DNA of 64,000 bases from Asterias amurensis (GCF_032118995.1 NC_092665.1:11078512-11142511); one strand, 5' to 3'; shown: positions 32,557-44,509, numbered from the stretch's first letter. Program-made: numbers and translations. The notes: generated by a model from the letters alone, not told the origin.

Positions 32557-32765
32557 AGTGCGTTCGAATAGCTTCCCTGGTTCGACCCCGGTCTGCCCCC
32601 GGTTCGTTCGAATAGCTTTTACGTCATTCCAGGGTCTCACCCGGGTCAGCCCCAAATGCCCTGCTTGTGGAACGGGTCATTTGGGGGCTGACCCGAGGTG
32701 CATGACGTCACCACGAGAGGGTGAGTGATCGTTGGCTTAGCTCTTGTCAGGGGCTTCACCCCCCA
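32557..32765. mobile_element. second copy of the GTGCGTTCG element
   Basis: It starts GTGCGTTCGAATAGCTTCCC and shares CGACCCCGGTCTGCCCCCGG, CTCACCCGGGTCAGCCCC, CCCTGCTTGTGGA and CACGAGAGGG with 1377-1630. The right terminus is decayed. Confidence 0.65.
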
Positions 32766-33960
32766 TGCATTCAAAATTCCTTGAGACGGAACAATTCTGT
32801 CTTTAGAATTTTCATACGGAAACCCTTTGTTTTCCTAATTCTATTGTGTTCTTGGTCTCAATAAGACATTAAATATGAAATTAGTGTTTGAAGACGCGCT
32901 TTGCCACAATTTTAATGTGCAGTGTGAAAGCTGAAATTAATGTCAAGCGTGGCAGACAGTCTGTGTGTGACAGACAGTAGCGCGCGTTTGGATTGTAAAC
33001 ATCTCTAGGTTCGGATTCGAAGGTAATATTAATTATATTTTCTATGATTCATTGAAACTATCAGAACGTCTCGATTACGATAAATGGGTGAGGACGCAAA
33101 ATAATAAATCCTAATAGTTTTGGTATCATTTTGAAGTAGTAATAAGTATTGTACACTTTGTTAAATTTTCCACTGTTTCAAGGGAAGCTATATTATTTGT
33201 TTATTAAGATAAATGGGCAAACTCAAATATTGAATGCATACTATATTATTAAGCAGTAATAATATATTAAGTAGTAATAAGTATTGGACACTCTGGATTA
33301 TATTTTTCTCAGATGTAAGGGAAGCTATTGTTAGTTATAAGATAAATGGGCGAAACCCAATCTAGAATGCTAAATACTATATAACTATTATATTTTTAAT
33401 ATAAGTGGTATTATTTAGAATAGAAGTAGTATTGAGCACTCTGGATTATATTTCCCATGTAGATTCAAGGGAAGCCATATTGATAGTGGAGATAAATAGG
33501 CGAACTCAAATATAGAATACTATATAGTTTGTATAATATCAATACCATGACATCATTTAGATGTAGTAATAATATACACTCATGATTAAATTTTAAACAC
33601 AGATTCAAGGGAAGCTGTAATAGTTGTTAAATGGGCGAACTCAGAGAATGCTAAATACTATATTGATTTTTATATTATCAATATTAGTGGTCTGATGCAT
33701 AAGCAGTAATAAGTATTGGACACTTTTGTTTGTATTTTCTACAGATTCAATGGAAGCTGAATAATTTTGTTGATTAAGGTTAGTGGGTAAACTGTAATAA
33801 AGAATGCTAAATACTACACAGTCGCATATATCAATGGTATCATTTAGAGGTAGTAATAAAAAAAAAGTAGTGGACACTCTTGGTCATATTTTCTACAAAT
33901 GAAATGATTCTGCAGTTAGAGAACGCAGTTAGAGAACGCGATAAAGGATTATTTTATTTC
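32766..33960 (+). repeat. minisatellite block (unit about 130-160 bp), inverse partner at 50470-51340
   Basis: Units each contain AAGGGAAGCT, TAAATGGGC(A/G)AACTCA, AATGCTAAATACTA, and GTAGTAATAAGTATTGGACAC, repeating near 33180, 33309, 33470, 33607 and 33750. The block before it (32800-33000) and the units match 50470-51340 in inverse orientation (AGACACGCTTTGCCAC, AAGAATGCTAAATACTAT). It forms the outer part of the inverted duplication around genes 2 and 3. Confidence 0.7.
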
Positions 33961-34423
33961 AGTTGCCGAAGTTATGAACTTAACCAAAGAATTATATTGA
34001 GAATTTCTCCCATCGGTTATTTATATGTTGTGTTATGTCTTTTTTAGTGTTATGACACTATCTTTATTTCACCATTAGTACGGTACGTTGTGTTTGTTAC
34101 AATATTATTTTTGCTAAATAACCTTAATTTTTGAACATTAAATTTGTCAAAATGTTAGCGTCTCTCCCGTGCTATGCAGCTTTCAAACCTATAGGCAGCC
34201 TCTAAAAATGCAGCAGGCGGGACGGTAAGCATGTTGTTGTTATGAGATGGCCTTAAAGTTGCATCATTGTAATAGTACCGTTTTAACTTCAAGATTAAAC
34301 TTTTCATTTTGCTTGTCTCTTTTATGAAATCAACATGTATTATTTTCACATCGATATCGTCTTTTATTTGAAAAACTTCTTACGAATAATTCTTTACAAT
34401 AGAGCTGAGGGCGCTAACATTAA

Positions 34424-34917
34424 AGTCACCTGGAAGTGGTATTTTTTCAAAATAAAGCTTTAGTCACTAATATAATGTGTTTTGATGAGTGGAATGTGAA
34501 TAAACAGTTAACCAAGGTTTTAAGAAATCAGTTCTTATGTTATTTACAAATTTAAGAGTAGACCCCCCACCCGAGAGGGCGCTGTTCGTGACGTTAATCG
34601 AAAATATTCTTGGGGTTTTTTTTCCGGCAATGCCGTCCAGGTGTATTGCTGCTGAATGCAGACAAACACTATTTGAAACGTACCAACTCACGACTTGGAC
34701 ATACATGTACTTTGCACGTGTGTTTACTATACGCATTGCAGGCAAAGTCTGCCTCGATTGACGTCACAAATGGGGTAGGCGGAGTCAGCCCCATACAACT
34801 TTATATATTTTTTAAACGTATAAATCGTGACAAACAATTACTAAAAAATATTGTTTTATTGTTCGTAAGCATATACTCTTATGTTTGAAAGAAAAAAAAT
34901 TATATTTCCAGGTGACT
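34424..34917. mobile_element. MITE-E copy 2 (TTAA target)
   Basis: TTAA flanks at 34420 and 34918, with ends AGTCACCTGG / CCAGGTGACT. Related to 12883-13418. It keeps a 43-codon frame from ATG 34630 that begins MPSRCIAAECRQTLFETYQL, a THAP-like zinc-finger start with C-x4-C spacing. Confidence 0.8.
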
Positions 34918-34924
34918 TTAAAGA

Positions 34925-35500
34925 TTGTAATTTTATTGATGATATTATCTTCTTAATACACAATATCCCCAAGGATTTAAAATACTATAATGAGTTTGCA
35001 AAGCAAAACAAATTTATAAAAGAAATGTGCGAACAATTTGCATCAGTAGTGCATATATAGGAAACTTATCCGACCCGGATTTTATCACAGAGTTAAATCT
35101 CGTTCTTGATTGGGCCTTATCCGCACTCAGGCGGCTGTGGCTGTGTCTGTTCCTAAGGGTGTTGCTAAGGCAAGCCTACTTTCCAACGCGTAGTAATAAT
35201 GGTGATCCGGCCACAGCCACAGCCGTAGGCCACCCATTCGGAAACGGAATATATCTGCAAAATAATTACATATTATCTGCAACATTTTTGCCTTGCAAAA
35301 ATGGGTCACCAGCCAAAAACCGAGAGTTTGTTCCTGACTGGTATCCCTTGAGTTACCTTTTCAAATTTGTTTGTTAATATTGTTACCTGAAAGTAGTTTC
35401 ATGAAGCGGAGCCCAGTGTAGTTTCTGCTGAGCGTAAAAAGGGCTATTAGAAAAACCAGTAGGGCCTATACGTCAATTTATATTTACTGTATCCCATTAT
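34925..35500. other. no gene; short inverted repeat at about 35133-35225
   Basis: GGCGGCTGTGGCTGTG near 35130 is inverted as CACAGCCACAGCCG near 35212, a possible small hairpin element. The overlapping open frames on both strands are not supported. Confidence 0.4.
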
Positions 35501-36090
35501 TTGCCTTTTCAAATTAATTGTTTAACTTAAATTGTATTCTTAAAGCAGTTTCATGAAAATTAGCTCAGTCTGGTTGCATGCTGTTCAAGTTTAGTTTTAT
35601 TAATTTATTTTAAACCTACGAACAACAATCTTTGTTGGCAAAAAAAAAAAAAAATTGTCAACAAAGCGATGTGTCCTACTAGACCCGCCAACAATGGCAT
35701 ACATGTATATAACAATATAGAAAATAAAAGCTTTAATGTAGCCTACTTGAATAAGTTGAATTATAATGAAATATGACTTGTGTAAAATGAAGATAACATT
35801 GTGTAAAAAAGGATTACATGTAATTATTAAACATTGATGTATGCTCTCTTTATTAAAACTGACATTGATGGATTAAATTAATCATAGACAAATTGAAAAT
35901 TGTATTCGATAATATGACATCATTTCTAGATAAAGTTTAGTGTGTAAAATAGTAACGAGCATTTTTAGATGCGCAAAGCTCCGTTCACATTTCACGCGAA
36001 AACAAAATACGACGCGAATTTTGGGTGACGCAATAATCTCTACGCGAGAAAAATTCACATTGCTTTTGCGTCAGCTATGAACAGGGCTTG
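35500..36090 (+). repeat. segmental duplication P, copy 2 (empty site)
   Basis: Same order as 24920-25900, with CTCTCTTTATTAAAACTGAC at 35844-35863 where copy 1 holds MITE-A. The 3' part also matches (GAGCATTTTTAGATGCGCAA, CTCCGTTCACATTTCACGCG). Confidence 0.85.
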
Positions 36091-36194
36091 AAATGTGCTA
36101 AATCAAACAGCTACCTGAGCGGAATGTTTTCAACGGAAACAATATTTAACTTGTTTATAATGCACTTGTTTACCATTTTGTGTACACTTCTGAA

Positions 36195-36625
36195 TTGTTC
36201 GTAATCATCGATTAAAAAATCTGGCCCCAACCTAAAGGTTTTGAAAAACTAAAAGCACTTATGCCGTTTAAGGCGCGAGTCAAAGGACAATGCCGCTGAC
36301 ATCATGTCTGGGAGTTTGCTTTGTTATACCTCCACGCTGCAACAAAGCGGCTTTACAAATTGGAACTCCCAACTATGACGTTTTGAGAGTGATTACGTAA
36401 TTGGGCTTTTCGCATATTTTTTTTTTTTTTTCCTATTCTTTAGTGCGCCGTGTGTTTGTATTTACTGTATGTATACACGCTGTGTACGGCAACTCTCAGA
36501 AAAGCGCTGGATAAGGGCATTAGAAATTATTGGTTTTTTTTTACACAATTGAAATCTATTTATAATCATATGACTCGATTTCCTTATTCTTTGGAAACAT
36601 TTCAAGTGAAATTCAGCAAAGTTCA
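36195..36625 (+). repeat. segmental duplication Q, copy 2
   Basis: Shares AAAAATC(T/A)GGCCCCAACCT, the GTCAAA...GACAATGC...GACATCATG block, CGCTGCAACAAAGCGGCT, GCTCCCAACTATGACG-like and GAATTCAGCAAAGTTCA words with 49225-49605, same orientation; partial copy at 27600-27745. Non-coding. Confidence 0.75.
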
Positions 36626-36629
36626 TAGT

Positions 36630-36855
36630 CTTAGACTATGGTGGTTGATATTGGATAGTGTACTACGCGCAGTTGTAAATCGCCAAAGCGCGCCCGCCAC
36701 GGTATGATTTAGTTAACTGGCTTGAAATCTAGACTATACTGGCTACCATGCTTGCCAGTGTAGTCTAGATTTCAAGTCGGCCATTCAACTAAATCATTTA
36801 CAAGTGCGCGTAGTACACTATCCAATATCAAGCACCATAGCCTTGGGCCAAGACT
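36630..36855. mobile_element. hairpin MITE with AGACTATGGTG... ends
   Basis: The arms are strongly inverted: GTTGATATTGGATAGTGTAC on the left pairs with GTACACTATCCAATATCAAG-CACC on the right, and TTGAAATCTAGACTA pairs with TAGTCTAGATTTCAA around the central CTGGCTACCATGCTTGCCAG. Confidence 0.75.
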
Positions 36856-37188
36856 AACGTCCGGCCTGTTAGCGCTTCTTTTTTTTTTCAGGACAGATAA
36901 GGCCAATTGGCATTATGGGCTATTTTCGGTTATGTGTACGTATACATAATGTGGTGAACGAATACCACAACAGGGGCAGACAGAGTTTGCTTGCCATACG
37001 GGTGTGCGGCACCATAATGTAGCCCGAGCCCTAAATGTAGCCCTAAACATGCCCTAAATGTAGCCCGGACCTAAATGTAGCCCCAATCATGTACCTAGAT
37101 GTAGCCCGGACCTAAATGTAGCCCCAAACTTGTACCTAAATGTAGCCCGGACCTAAATGAACTTAACCACAGACATGACACTACTGCT

Positions 37189-37505
37189 TATGGTGTTCCA
37201 AAAAAGACACTTCGCGTCGCCGTCGCCGTCGCCGTTGCCTTCGCCATCGCCGTCGCCGTCGCCCTCGCCTCCGGACTTTCGAGGGCGCTGTTTCACTATC
37301 CTGCACAGAGCTGTCCAAATATTTAAAGATGTAAGGGGCCGAGGGCTGCGACGGCGACAGCGTCGGCGACTGCGACTGCGACGGCGACATTGACGGCGAC
37401 GGCGACGGCGACTGCGACGGCGACTGCGACGGCGACTGCGACGGCGACGGCGATGGCGACGGCGACGGCGACGGCGACGCAAAGTGTCGTCTTTGGAACA
37501 CCGTA
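37189..37505. mobile_element. hairpin element with GGCGAC hexamer arms
   Basis: The ends TATGGTGTTCCAAAAAAGAC and GTCTTTGGAACACCGTA are inverted. Next come arms of CGTCGC on the left and GGCGAC/TGCGAC on the right, about 70 and 130 bp. The middle is a unique 80 bp spacer. Because the repeat is a multiple of three, all frames are open and give Ser-Pro, Arg or Ala-Val runs, which I do not regard as genes. Confidence 0.75.
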
Positions 37506-37509
37506 ACTG

Positions 37510-39875
37510 CTAGATATCCGTCTGTGGATGTTCAAGCTATGATCTAAGATTTACTTGAACTGGGGACAAGTACATTGCGTTCTTGCATTGTCCGACACCG
37601 CCCCCCCCCCAAGACACACATCAACCACCACCAACATTCCGGATGCTGCGGTCTCAGGACTCGTTTCGGTTTAGGTAGTAAGGCAGATGACTCCTGGTGT
37701 CGAGTGCATTTAGCGGTAGTTTGCTCAGTCCCAAACTGCACTATCAACTGTGAAACTATATGGCGAATTAATATTTCTTTGTCGTTGCTCTTTTGTCTGT
37801 ATATTCAAATGTTAAGACTTGCGAGTTAGGTATAGCCTTAAAATCCTTTACTTTTTGTCATTTTTTTTTTTTGTCCTTTTTTTATATATTTTTTTATATA
37901 CTATTATTACTTTTATTATTATTCTTCTCATTATTACGAGACCCCACATAAACCCACCCTGTTAGCAGCTGTTGCTTTTATCTGCACTGCGAACAGTTAT
38001 TATTTAAACACTTTAATAGACCGATTGCATTACCAATGTTTTCATGTGATCACGTGACCTACATTGGGTATTGAAAAACACAGTTACACAGTAAAGACAT
38101 GGGAAGACTCGTACCGTTGGACCATTATTGGCTGGTTTTTCGCTAAATAACCCTTGACTTAAAACGAAGCCCTTTTTGTAAATTTGAATGTTGTGATATT
38201 GATTTAAATCACATTTGCTGTTTGATCTTTCCAGTAATCTACTACAAAATGCTCACGCGCCGTTAGCGTTGTGCACAGCATCAAGTTGGGCTGCCATAAG
38301 GGAGATTACGAAGTTGATCCGACTCATAGTTGACAGCTACCCCTTCCAATCAAATAGTTTGAGGGTGAAAAATAAAGGAATTTGCAGCTCCTTATTTAAA
38401 TTTTTATGAAAATATTGACAGCAAAATCATTACAATTATGGCAATGTAAAACCCCACTTTCCGTGCACAATCACATGGCATCGTGTGAACATTCTCGTGA
38501 AATTTCTCCTATTTGGTGTAACTGTGTTTACCCATTACTGGCATTGTTCAGCCACCGGTAAGGTCTCATGTTACAAATCCCGGAATATTCTTCAGTGGTT
38601 TCGAGAATTGAGTCTTTATTGAACAACAAATTGCAACAGTAATCATGTCTTTTTAGCGCACGTTTTATGCCATGTTTGTTTACATATAATAACACCCACA
38701 ACAGGTCACGTGACGCACGGAGCGCAATCGGTCTATTGAGTCCAGTTTATTATGCATGTTTTTTATTTGAAACGAGTCAAACAACTCGCCCTTACATTCA
38801 TTGTAGCAATCATAGTGTGTAAGGGGAGAAGCGAATCATACATGTAGCTGTGTATCCGACCATCAGATGAGACAAGTGTGAATTTTTTTTATTTTATTAG
38901 ATAAGTGCATCTTTACACAGAGTTTTACTATAGATGGGCAGGCGCCGTTTGTATGATGGTGCGGGTAGGAAACGAAAATGGGTAGAGAATGCAGAGGTTG
39001 ATGAAAAAACGCATGTTTTTGGTGTGGTCCCTGGTAGTAAAGCATCCCTTGATTGCTTGGACGTTGCTTTTGGAGCTGTCAATACGGTGGTTAATACTGC
39101 ACTTACTATCTTTGATTTTTTTATATATCTCCACGTAAGAAACGGAGTGTGGGTTTATTAGAGATCGATCATTGGTGGTGGTTTGCAATCTTTTAAAAAC
39201 ACAACAACTGACAGACCATTCAACATTATATTGTGTGTAGGGGAAAGAGAATAACGTGTAGCCCTTGTGCAATCAGACTATAAAGACGAGACTGTATATG
39301 TGACCAAAAAACAACATTTTGATGATTTTGTAGAATAATAAGCACCGTAAAGAGTGTTTGTAGGAGGACACGCACAAACAAAAATGAAGTAATACCGGAA
39401 CGCACTGAAATTATGTCCCTTGTTAATGGAGAATCATGTAAATTAAAGCTAGGGTTTTTGTTTGCATTCCCTTTTTTTATTTTTTTCCCTGTGTAACCTT
39501 ATGAAAAGGCGCTAAGTAAGTGGTATTACTATTATTAGTATTTTATTATAGGCCGGGGCCCAGTTTTAATGCCTATATGCTTCAACCAAACTCTGCCCAC
39601 ACAACCACCATGTTCCGCTTATTGTGCAAGCACTGAAAAATCTGTGCAAGCTTCAATTCAAATATTACATACGATGAGTTTCCCCGCAAACAAGCAAAAA
39701 TATCCCTGCTAAGCTGTGAAATATGCTTTATGTATATATCCGCGCTTATTAAAGTGTCAATTATTTACCTACTTTACATGTTTGAAGTGTAGGCCTTACC
39801 AAACCTACTTACAGAGCAACATGTCATGGTTTTGATAACCACCAAACTTTGCGCTTACGATCACCATTTTCCGCT
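37510..39875. other. no gene recognised
   Basis: AT-rich interior of the 5.2 kb element. Short frames only, none with a recognisable domain. Simple T and TTA-rich runs lie at 37860-37930. Confidence 0.5.
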
Positions 39876-39879
39876 TTAA

Positions 39880-40221
39880 AGGCAGTGGACACTGTTGGTA
39901 ATTACTCAAAATAATTATTGGCATAAAACCTTACTTGGTGACGACTAATTGGGAGAGAATGATGGTATCAAACATTGTGAGAAACAGCTCCCTGTGAAGT
40001 GCTATAGTTTTCGAGAAAGAAGTAATTTTCCACGAATTTGATTTCGAGACCTCAGATTTAGACAAGAGTGTTTTTTCTTTCATTGGTCATCGAACTTGCG
40101 AGATGCAAGTTCGATGACCAACTGAGCTAAGATTTTCACAGGTTTGTTATTATATGCATATGTTGAGATACACCAATTGTGAAGGCTAGTCTTTGACAAT
40201 TACCAATAGTGTCCACTGCCT
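39880..40221 (+). mobile_element. MITE-A copy 7
   Basis: TTAA at 39876 and 40222; ends AGGCAGTGGACACTGTTGG and GTGTCCACTGCCT. The central region has lost part of the GAGGTCTCGAAATC turn and gained a CATCGAACTTGCGAG palindrome. Confidence 0.85.
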
Positions 40222-40599
40222 TTAAGTGCAAGAGCGGAATATAATGTGCGAGCTTGGAAGCCCACATTTCGCTTGACTTAAGCGTATAATTCACCACTTC
40301 TGCTAAGCACTGAATATTTGCTTACAGAGCAGAGCATGACAATGAGCCCTTTCGCACAAGAATTTTTATGAAGCAAGTTCCCATCATGATAGACCTGGGT
40401 GACTAGTGAAATTTACTACTCGACTAGTCGCACCGCAAACCCATTTACGACACTTGTCGAGATAAATTTTGGATCCTCAAGATTTGTGCCGCATTGTGTC
40501 GCACGCGCAATATTAACTAGACATTAAGTGTTTGTGAACAAACACGAAGCTGTTCAGTGTTGTTTTGAATGGATTATGTGCTTCATTGCCAAAGGAATC

Positions 40600-42015
40600 A
40601 CTAACTGGAAAAAGGTTATTCAAATCAGTTGTGTAGTTGTGATATATTTGTATGTTCACACTTCCGTTTGTCCGTAAGTAAAGGTCAATATGGCCTCACA
40701 GCTACCAAAGACTAATATGCAATGCCCAAGGAGTGTATAACTGAAATAGCTTAAAAATTGGTTGTGTATGTATTGATATATGGTCCCACTTCCGGTTGAC
40801 CCTGAAGTAAATGTCAACCTGGGGTCACCGTTTTTCAAAGTAAGTATTTATTGCTTAGAGTATATAACTGAAAAAAAGTTTGATCATTGGCTGTGTACTT
40901 TTTGAGATATGGTCCCACTTCCGGTTGACCCGGAAGTAAAGGTTAACATGGGGTCAAAGTTGTTACAAATTTTTGATGCACAAGGAGTCTATAAATGAAA
41001 ACAGCTTGAAAAACGGTTGTGTAGGTCCCACTTCCGGTTTAACCATAAATAGAGGTAAACCTGGGGTCACGCCTTTTAAAGTTTATTTTTAATGCCCCAA
41101 AAGTCTACAAATGAAAAAAAATGAAAATCAGTTGTATATATCTTGAGGTCAACGTGAAGTCACGGTTTTTCACATGTTAATATTTTATGCCTAAGGAGTT
41201 TATAATTGAAAAGAGTTTGAAAATCTGTTGTAAATTTCTTGAGATATGGTCCCACTTCCGGTTGACCCGGAAGTAGAGGTCAACTTGAGGTCACGGTTTT
41301 TCACAAGTTAATATGTTATGCCTAAGGAGTTTATAATTGAAAAGAGTTTGAACATCTGTTGTATAGTTCTTGAGATATGGTTCCACCTCCGGTTGACCGG
41401 AAGTAGAGGTCAACTTGAGGTCACGTTTTTTCACAATTTAATATGTTATGCCTAATAATAATAATAATAACCGTATTTATAACGCGCCTTTTGCCAAAGG
41501 ATACAAAGCGCAAGGTTTTATTGCAAGGAGTGGGGCGAATTTTGAGATATAAGACCTAATCATTAAGCACCATGTAATGGTTTGGCTTCTCTTTTCGATA
41601 AGTGCACTGGGTTCTTTTACATGCGTTTACACAACACATGGGACCAACGGCTTTACGTCCCATCCGAAGGACGAAGCAATGGTTATGTGTCTTGCTTAAG
41701 GACACAAGTGTCTCGGCTGGGGATTCGAACCCACACTCTGCTGATCAGAAACACCAGAGTTTGAATTCGGTGCTCTTAACCGCTCGGCCACGACACTCCC
41801 TAAGGAGTTTATAATTGAAAAGAGTTTGAAAATCTGTTGTATAGTTCTTGAAATATGGTCCCACTTCCGGTTGACCCGGGAATAGGGGTAAACTTGAGGT
41901 CACTGTTTTCAAAATTAACCTCCATCCCCCAAGGAGTCTGTAACTACAAACAGTCTAAAAATCGGCCTTAAACTTCTTGAGATATGGTGCTTCAAAGATT
42001 GTCTAAAGATCGGCT
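40600..42015 (+). repeat. satellite of about 120 bp units
   Basis: About nine units share GAGATATGGTCCCACTTCCG, then GTTGACCCGGAAGTAGAGGT, CAACTTGAGGTCACGG, and AAGGAGT(T/C)TATAA(T/A)TGAAAA, near 40640, 40785, 40910, 41020, 41150, 41245, 41370, 41850 and 41980. The palindromic core CTTCCGGTTGACCCGGAAG is the best conserved part. The array is split by a SINE. Confidence 0.85.
41453..41803 (-). mobile_element. tRNA-derived SINE inserted in the satellite
   Basis: On the minus strand it starts GTGTCGTGGCCGAGCGGTTA, a Leu/Ser-type tRNA head with A box TGGCCGAGCGG, and has B box GGGTTCGAATCCCC. It continues through a core with CACAAGTGTCC/GGATGGGACGTAAAGCCGTT to a 3' end ...GGCGCGTTATAAATACGG-(TTA)n. 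The interrupted satellite word CCTAAGGAGTTTATAA shows the insertion point, with CCTAA repeated on both sides. Confidence 0.8.
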
Positions 42016-42781
42016 AATTAAATACTCATGTCGTTCCGGGCTACATCTAGGTACGTGTTTGGGGCTACATTTAGGTCCGGGCTACATTTAGGCACATGTT
42101 TGGGGCTATATTTAGGTCCGGGCTACATTTAGGCAAATGTTTGGGGCTACATTTAGGTCCGGGCTACATTTAGGCAAATGTTTGGGGCTACATTTAGGTC
42201 CGGGCTACATTAAGGGCTCGGGCTACATTATGGTGCCGCACATGCGGGCCACACCTTTGCATGTGAGGTACAGAATGATGAGAAGACCACGGTAATAAAT
42301 ACAACTGGAAACTGACCAGTTTGGCGATGTAATTGTTATCATTTATATAAACATTTAAACAGGACAATAACAATGTTATAAAAAAAAATTAAAAAATGAA
42401 CGCAGGAGTGAGGGCCTTTGTTTGTGTCTTCAACGCTAGCTACAAATTTGCTTATTATCCTGAACATGGTTTCATTTCATCATGGAGGAAGTGGACTGTA
42501 TGAATGATTCCTGAGTTGAGTTCAGCGGCAGTTAGGAGCCCTTTACAGGTAAGTGGAATTCTCATCATGACCATCCATTACAAATACCCAAAACGCTTAT
42601 TTAAACAACTTTGCTGTGAGCATAATGTACACAAGTTCGTAGTAAGTTACCTACACACGAAAAACTGTGGTCAAAAGAAAAAGGGAACTGGAAACAAAAT
42701 TCTATATTTTTATACCGTCAGTAGTGAGCCGAACTTGGTCGAAAGGACAAAATTTCCTTTAGAAGGGAAGGTACACGTTCA

Positions 42782-43138
42782 ATAATTGTCAAAGACCAGT
42801 CTTCTCACTTGGTGTATCCCAATATAAGCATAAAATAACAAACTGAAAATTTGAGCGAAATGGGTCATCGAAGTTGCGAGAAAATGATGAGAAAAAAATC
42901 ACCATTGTTGGACGAATTTGTGTGCTTTCAGATATGAAAAGTATTTTATTATTTTAGTGACAAAAAATTCGTGACATAAAAAAAAACCGTGCAATTTCGA
43001 GGCATGTTTGTGTGGATATGTATATTCTGCTTTTAAGTTATCTATCTAACCATATTATGAATGTTTATTATAACAAACGGTTTCGAACGCTTTTCAAAGA
43101 CCCGAACTTGCCCGATCCAAGGCAACGTGTTCATTTAA
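42782..43138 (-). mobile_element. composite of MITE-A-like and MITE-C fragments
   Basis: 42782-42925 is the inverse of the MITE-A right half (GTCAAAGACCAGTCTTCTCA, AATTTGAGC, GTCATCGAAGTTGCGAG). 42960-43134 is a MITE-C arm (GTGTGGAT, CTTTTCAAAGAC, GATCCAAGGCAACGTGTTCA-TTTAA). Confidence 0.6.
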
Positions 43139-43139
43139 A

Positions 43140-44185
43140 TATGCGTGTGTAGTTTTGGGGTTTTATTTCCGGTGGAAGTATTTTCTTTTTTCCCCTGCCA
43201 AAATAACTTATCTGGGATATTCGATAACGCGAGGTGCGAGGTGCGAGGTGAAAGATTTTGAACATATCTTATGCAATGATCTTATGACAACTCCCTTGTA
43301 ATTGTGTAAACTTGCAACAATAACATATTAAGCATTTGAAACCCATTGTCCAGGATAAAATATATCTTATGTCGTTCTTGGTCGCTCCGGCACTTAAATT
43401 TGAGAAACGCCGGATAGTAATGTTTTTTTTACCCGCGATGTTTTTACTGAATATGCATGAAACCAGATACCGACCGACCCGATCGAATGTTGATCACCAC
43501 GCGTTGCTTCTTTTCCACATTTTTCATTTTAGTCGGCTATGTTCAGGGATTAAAAGGTCTGCAATCCTACCCTTAACAAATTACTCATCACATTTATGCC
43601 CTGGTTAAAGTAATAATTTCATTTTTGAACAGTAATCTGATAAAAATTATTATTATGCGCCACCACTTTCGCAAAACAAAGGTGTATCTGTAGGTTCTGG
43701 GTTTGCCGCCTCCTTATTCATGGAATTTGCCGCCCAGTGATGAAAAGTAGGTAGCACCGCCTGTAATGTTCTCTTTTCAACCACGTCCGCAGCATTACTA
43801 TTTAAAACAAAAACCTTTGCTGACATATTGATTATGTATTAAGTGGGACATTTTTCATAAATACATAGAACAGTATAGTATATAGATATCGATGACGTCT
43901 TTAATCGCATGGCACTACAACATAGTTGGACCTTTCACCGTAATATTATTGCTGCACTAATTATTTAAAATTAAGATAGACATTTATTTATTTAATATAT
44001 TTTCTTCACAACTATCCTATGGGTAAAAGCATAATTTATGATTAAAAGCCAGTTTTTTTAAACCCTTATAAAAAACCTACATGTATTCCTCTACAGAACC
44101 ACATTTTCTTTTAAACAACATTACTTTCAATCCTTCTACTGTAAAAATTTGTACAAGGCTAAAAAGTGCTGCCCCTATAAATACT
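43140..44185. other. no gene recognised
   Basis: AT-rich. A tandem GCGAGGTGCGAGGTGCGAGG word at about 43230 is the only distinct feature. Confidence 0.5.
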
Positions 44186-44187
44186 AA

Positions 44188-44262
44188 TGGCACCGTGGTC
44201 TAGTGGTTAGACTTCGGAAGCTTGCAGTCACAAGGTTGTGAGCTCGGAAACCCAGGCTAACT
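44188..44262 (+). repeat. tRNA-like sequence (probable SINE head)
   Basis: CACCGTGGTCTAGTGGTTAG gives a good A box. The B-box region GGTTGTGAGCTCGGAAACC is degenerate and the acceptor stem does not close, so it is not called a tRNA gene. Confidence 0.45.
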
Positions 44263-44509
44263 GTTATTTTCACAATGCCCATATAATATACTGTCATCTG
44301 GTTACGAATCACAATTATTGACCGATTTTTGCAGTTAGTAATTATAGGCGATACATTTATATGAATCATAAGTGCTTAAAAAGTATGTTTTTCTTTTAAA
44401 TTTATGCATAAAGAGGCTTGATTTTTCACCCCCGGCCCCTGGACCCCACCCAATAAATTGGTTACAGCCCCCCACCCACAAACATAATCCTATGTGCCCC
44501 GTTGTCTAA

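Larger units (their letters stand above)
37003..42242. mobile_element. 5.2 kb element with repeat-rich long TIRs
   Basis: The left end TGTGCGGCACCATAATGTAG is inverted exactly at the right end (finishing GTGCCGCACA at 42242). On both sides the termini continue as tandem CCTAAATGTAGCCC units, about 150 bp on the left and about 210 bp on the right. Flanks TACGGG and TGCGGG might be a diverged target duplication. No transposase was recognised; the interior holds a hexamer-repeat hairpin, a MITE-A, a satellite and a SINE, so it looks like a large non-autonomous or gutted transposon. Confidence 0.7.

Noticed and set aside
37153-37535. Arg-rich, Ser-Pro and Ala-Val frames on both strands
   Set aside because: Product of a GGCGAC hexanucleotide repeat that is open in every frame; it lies in an inverted-repeat element.
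37575-37829. Possible zinc-finger ORF (CSVPNC) inside the 5.2 kb element
   Set aside because: Only a short Cys pair with no downstream partner residues; too weak for a THAP or transposase call.
38934-39161. 75-codon ORF starting MGRRRLYDGAGRKRKW
   Set aside because: No recognisable domain, no paralogue in the window, overlapping open frames on the other strand; not distinguishable from chance.
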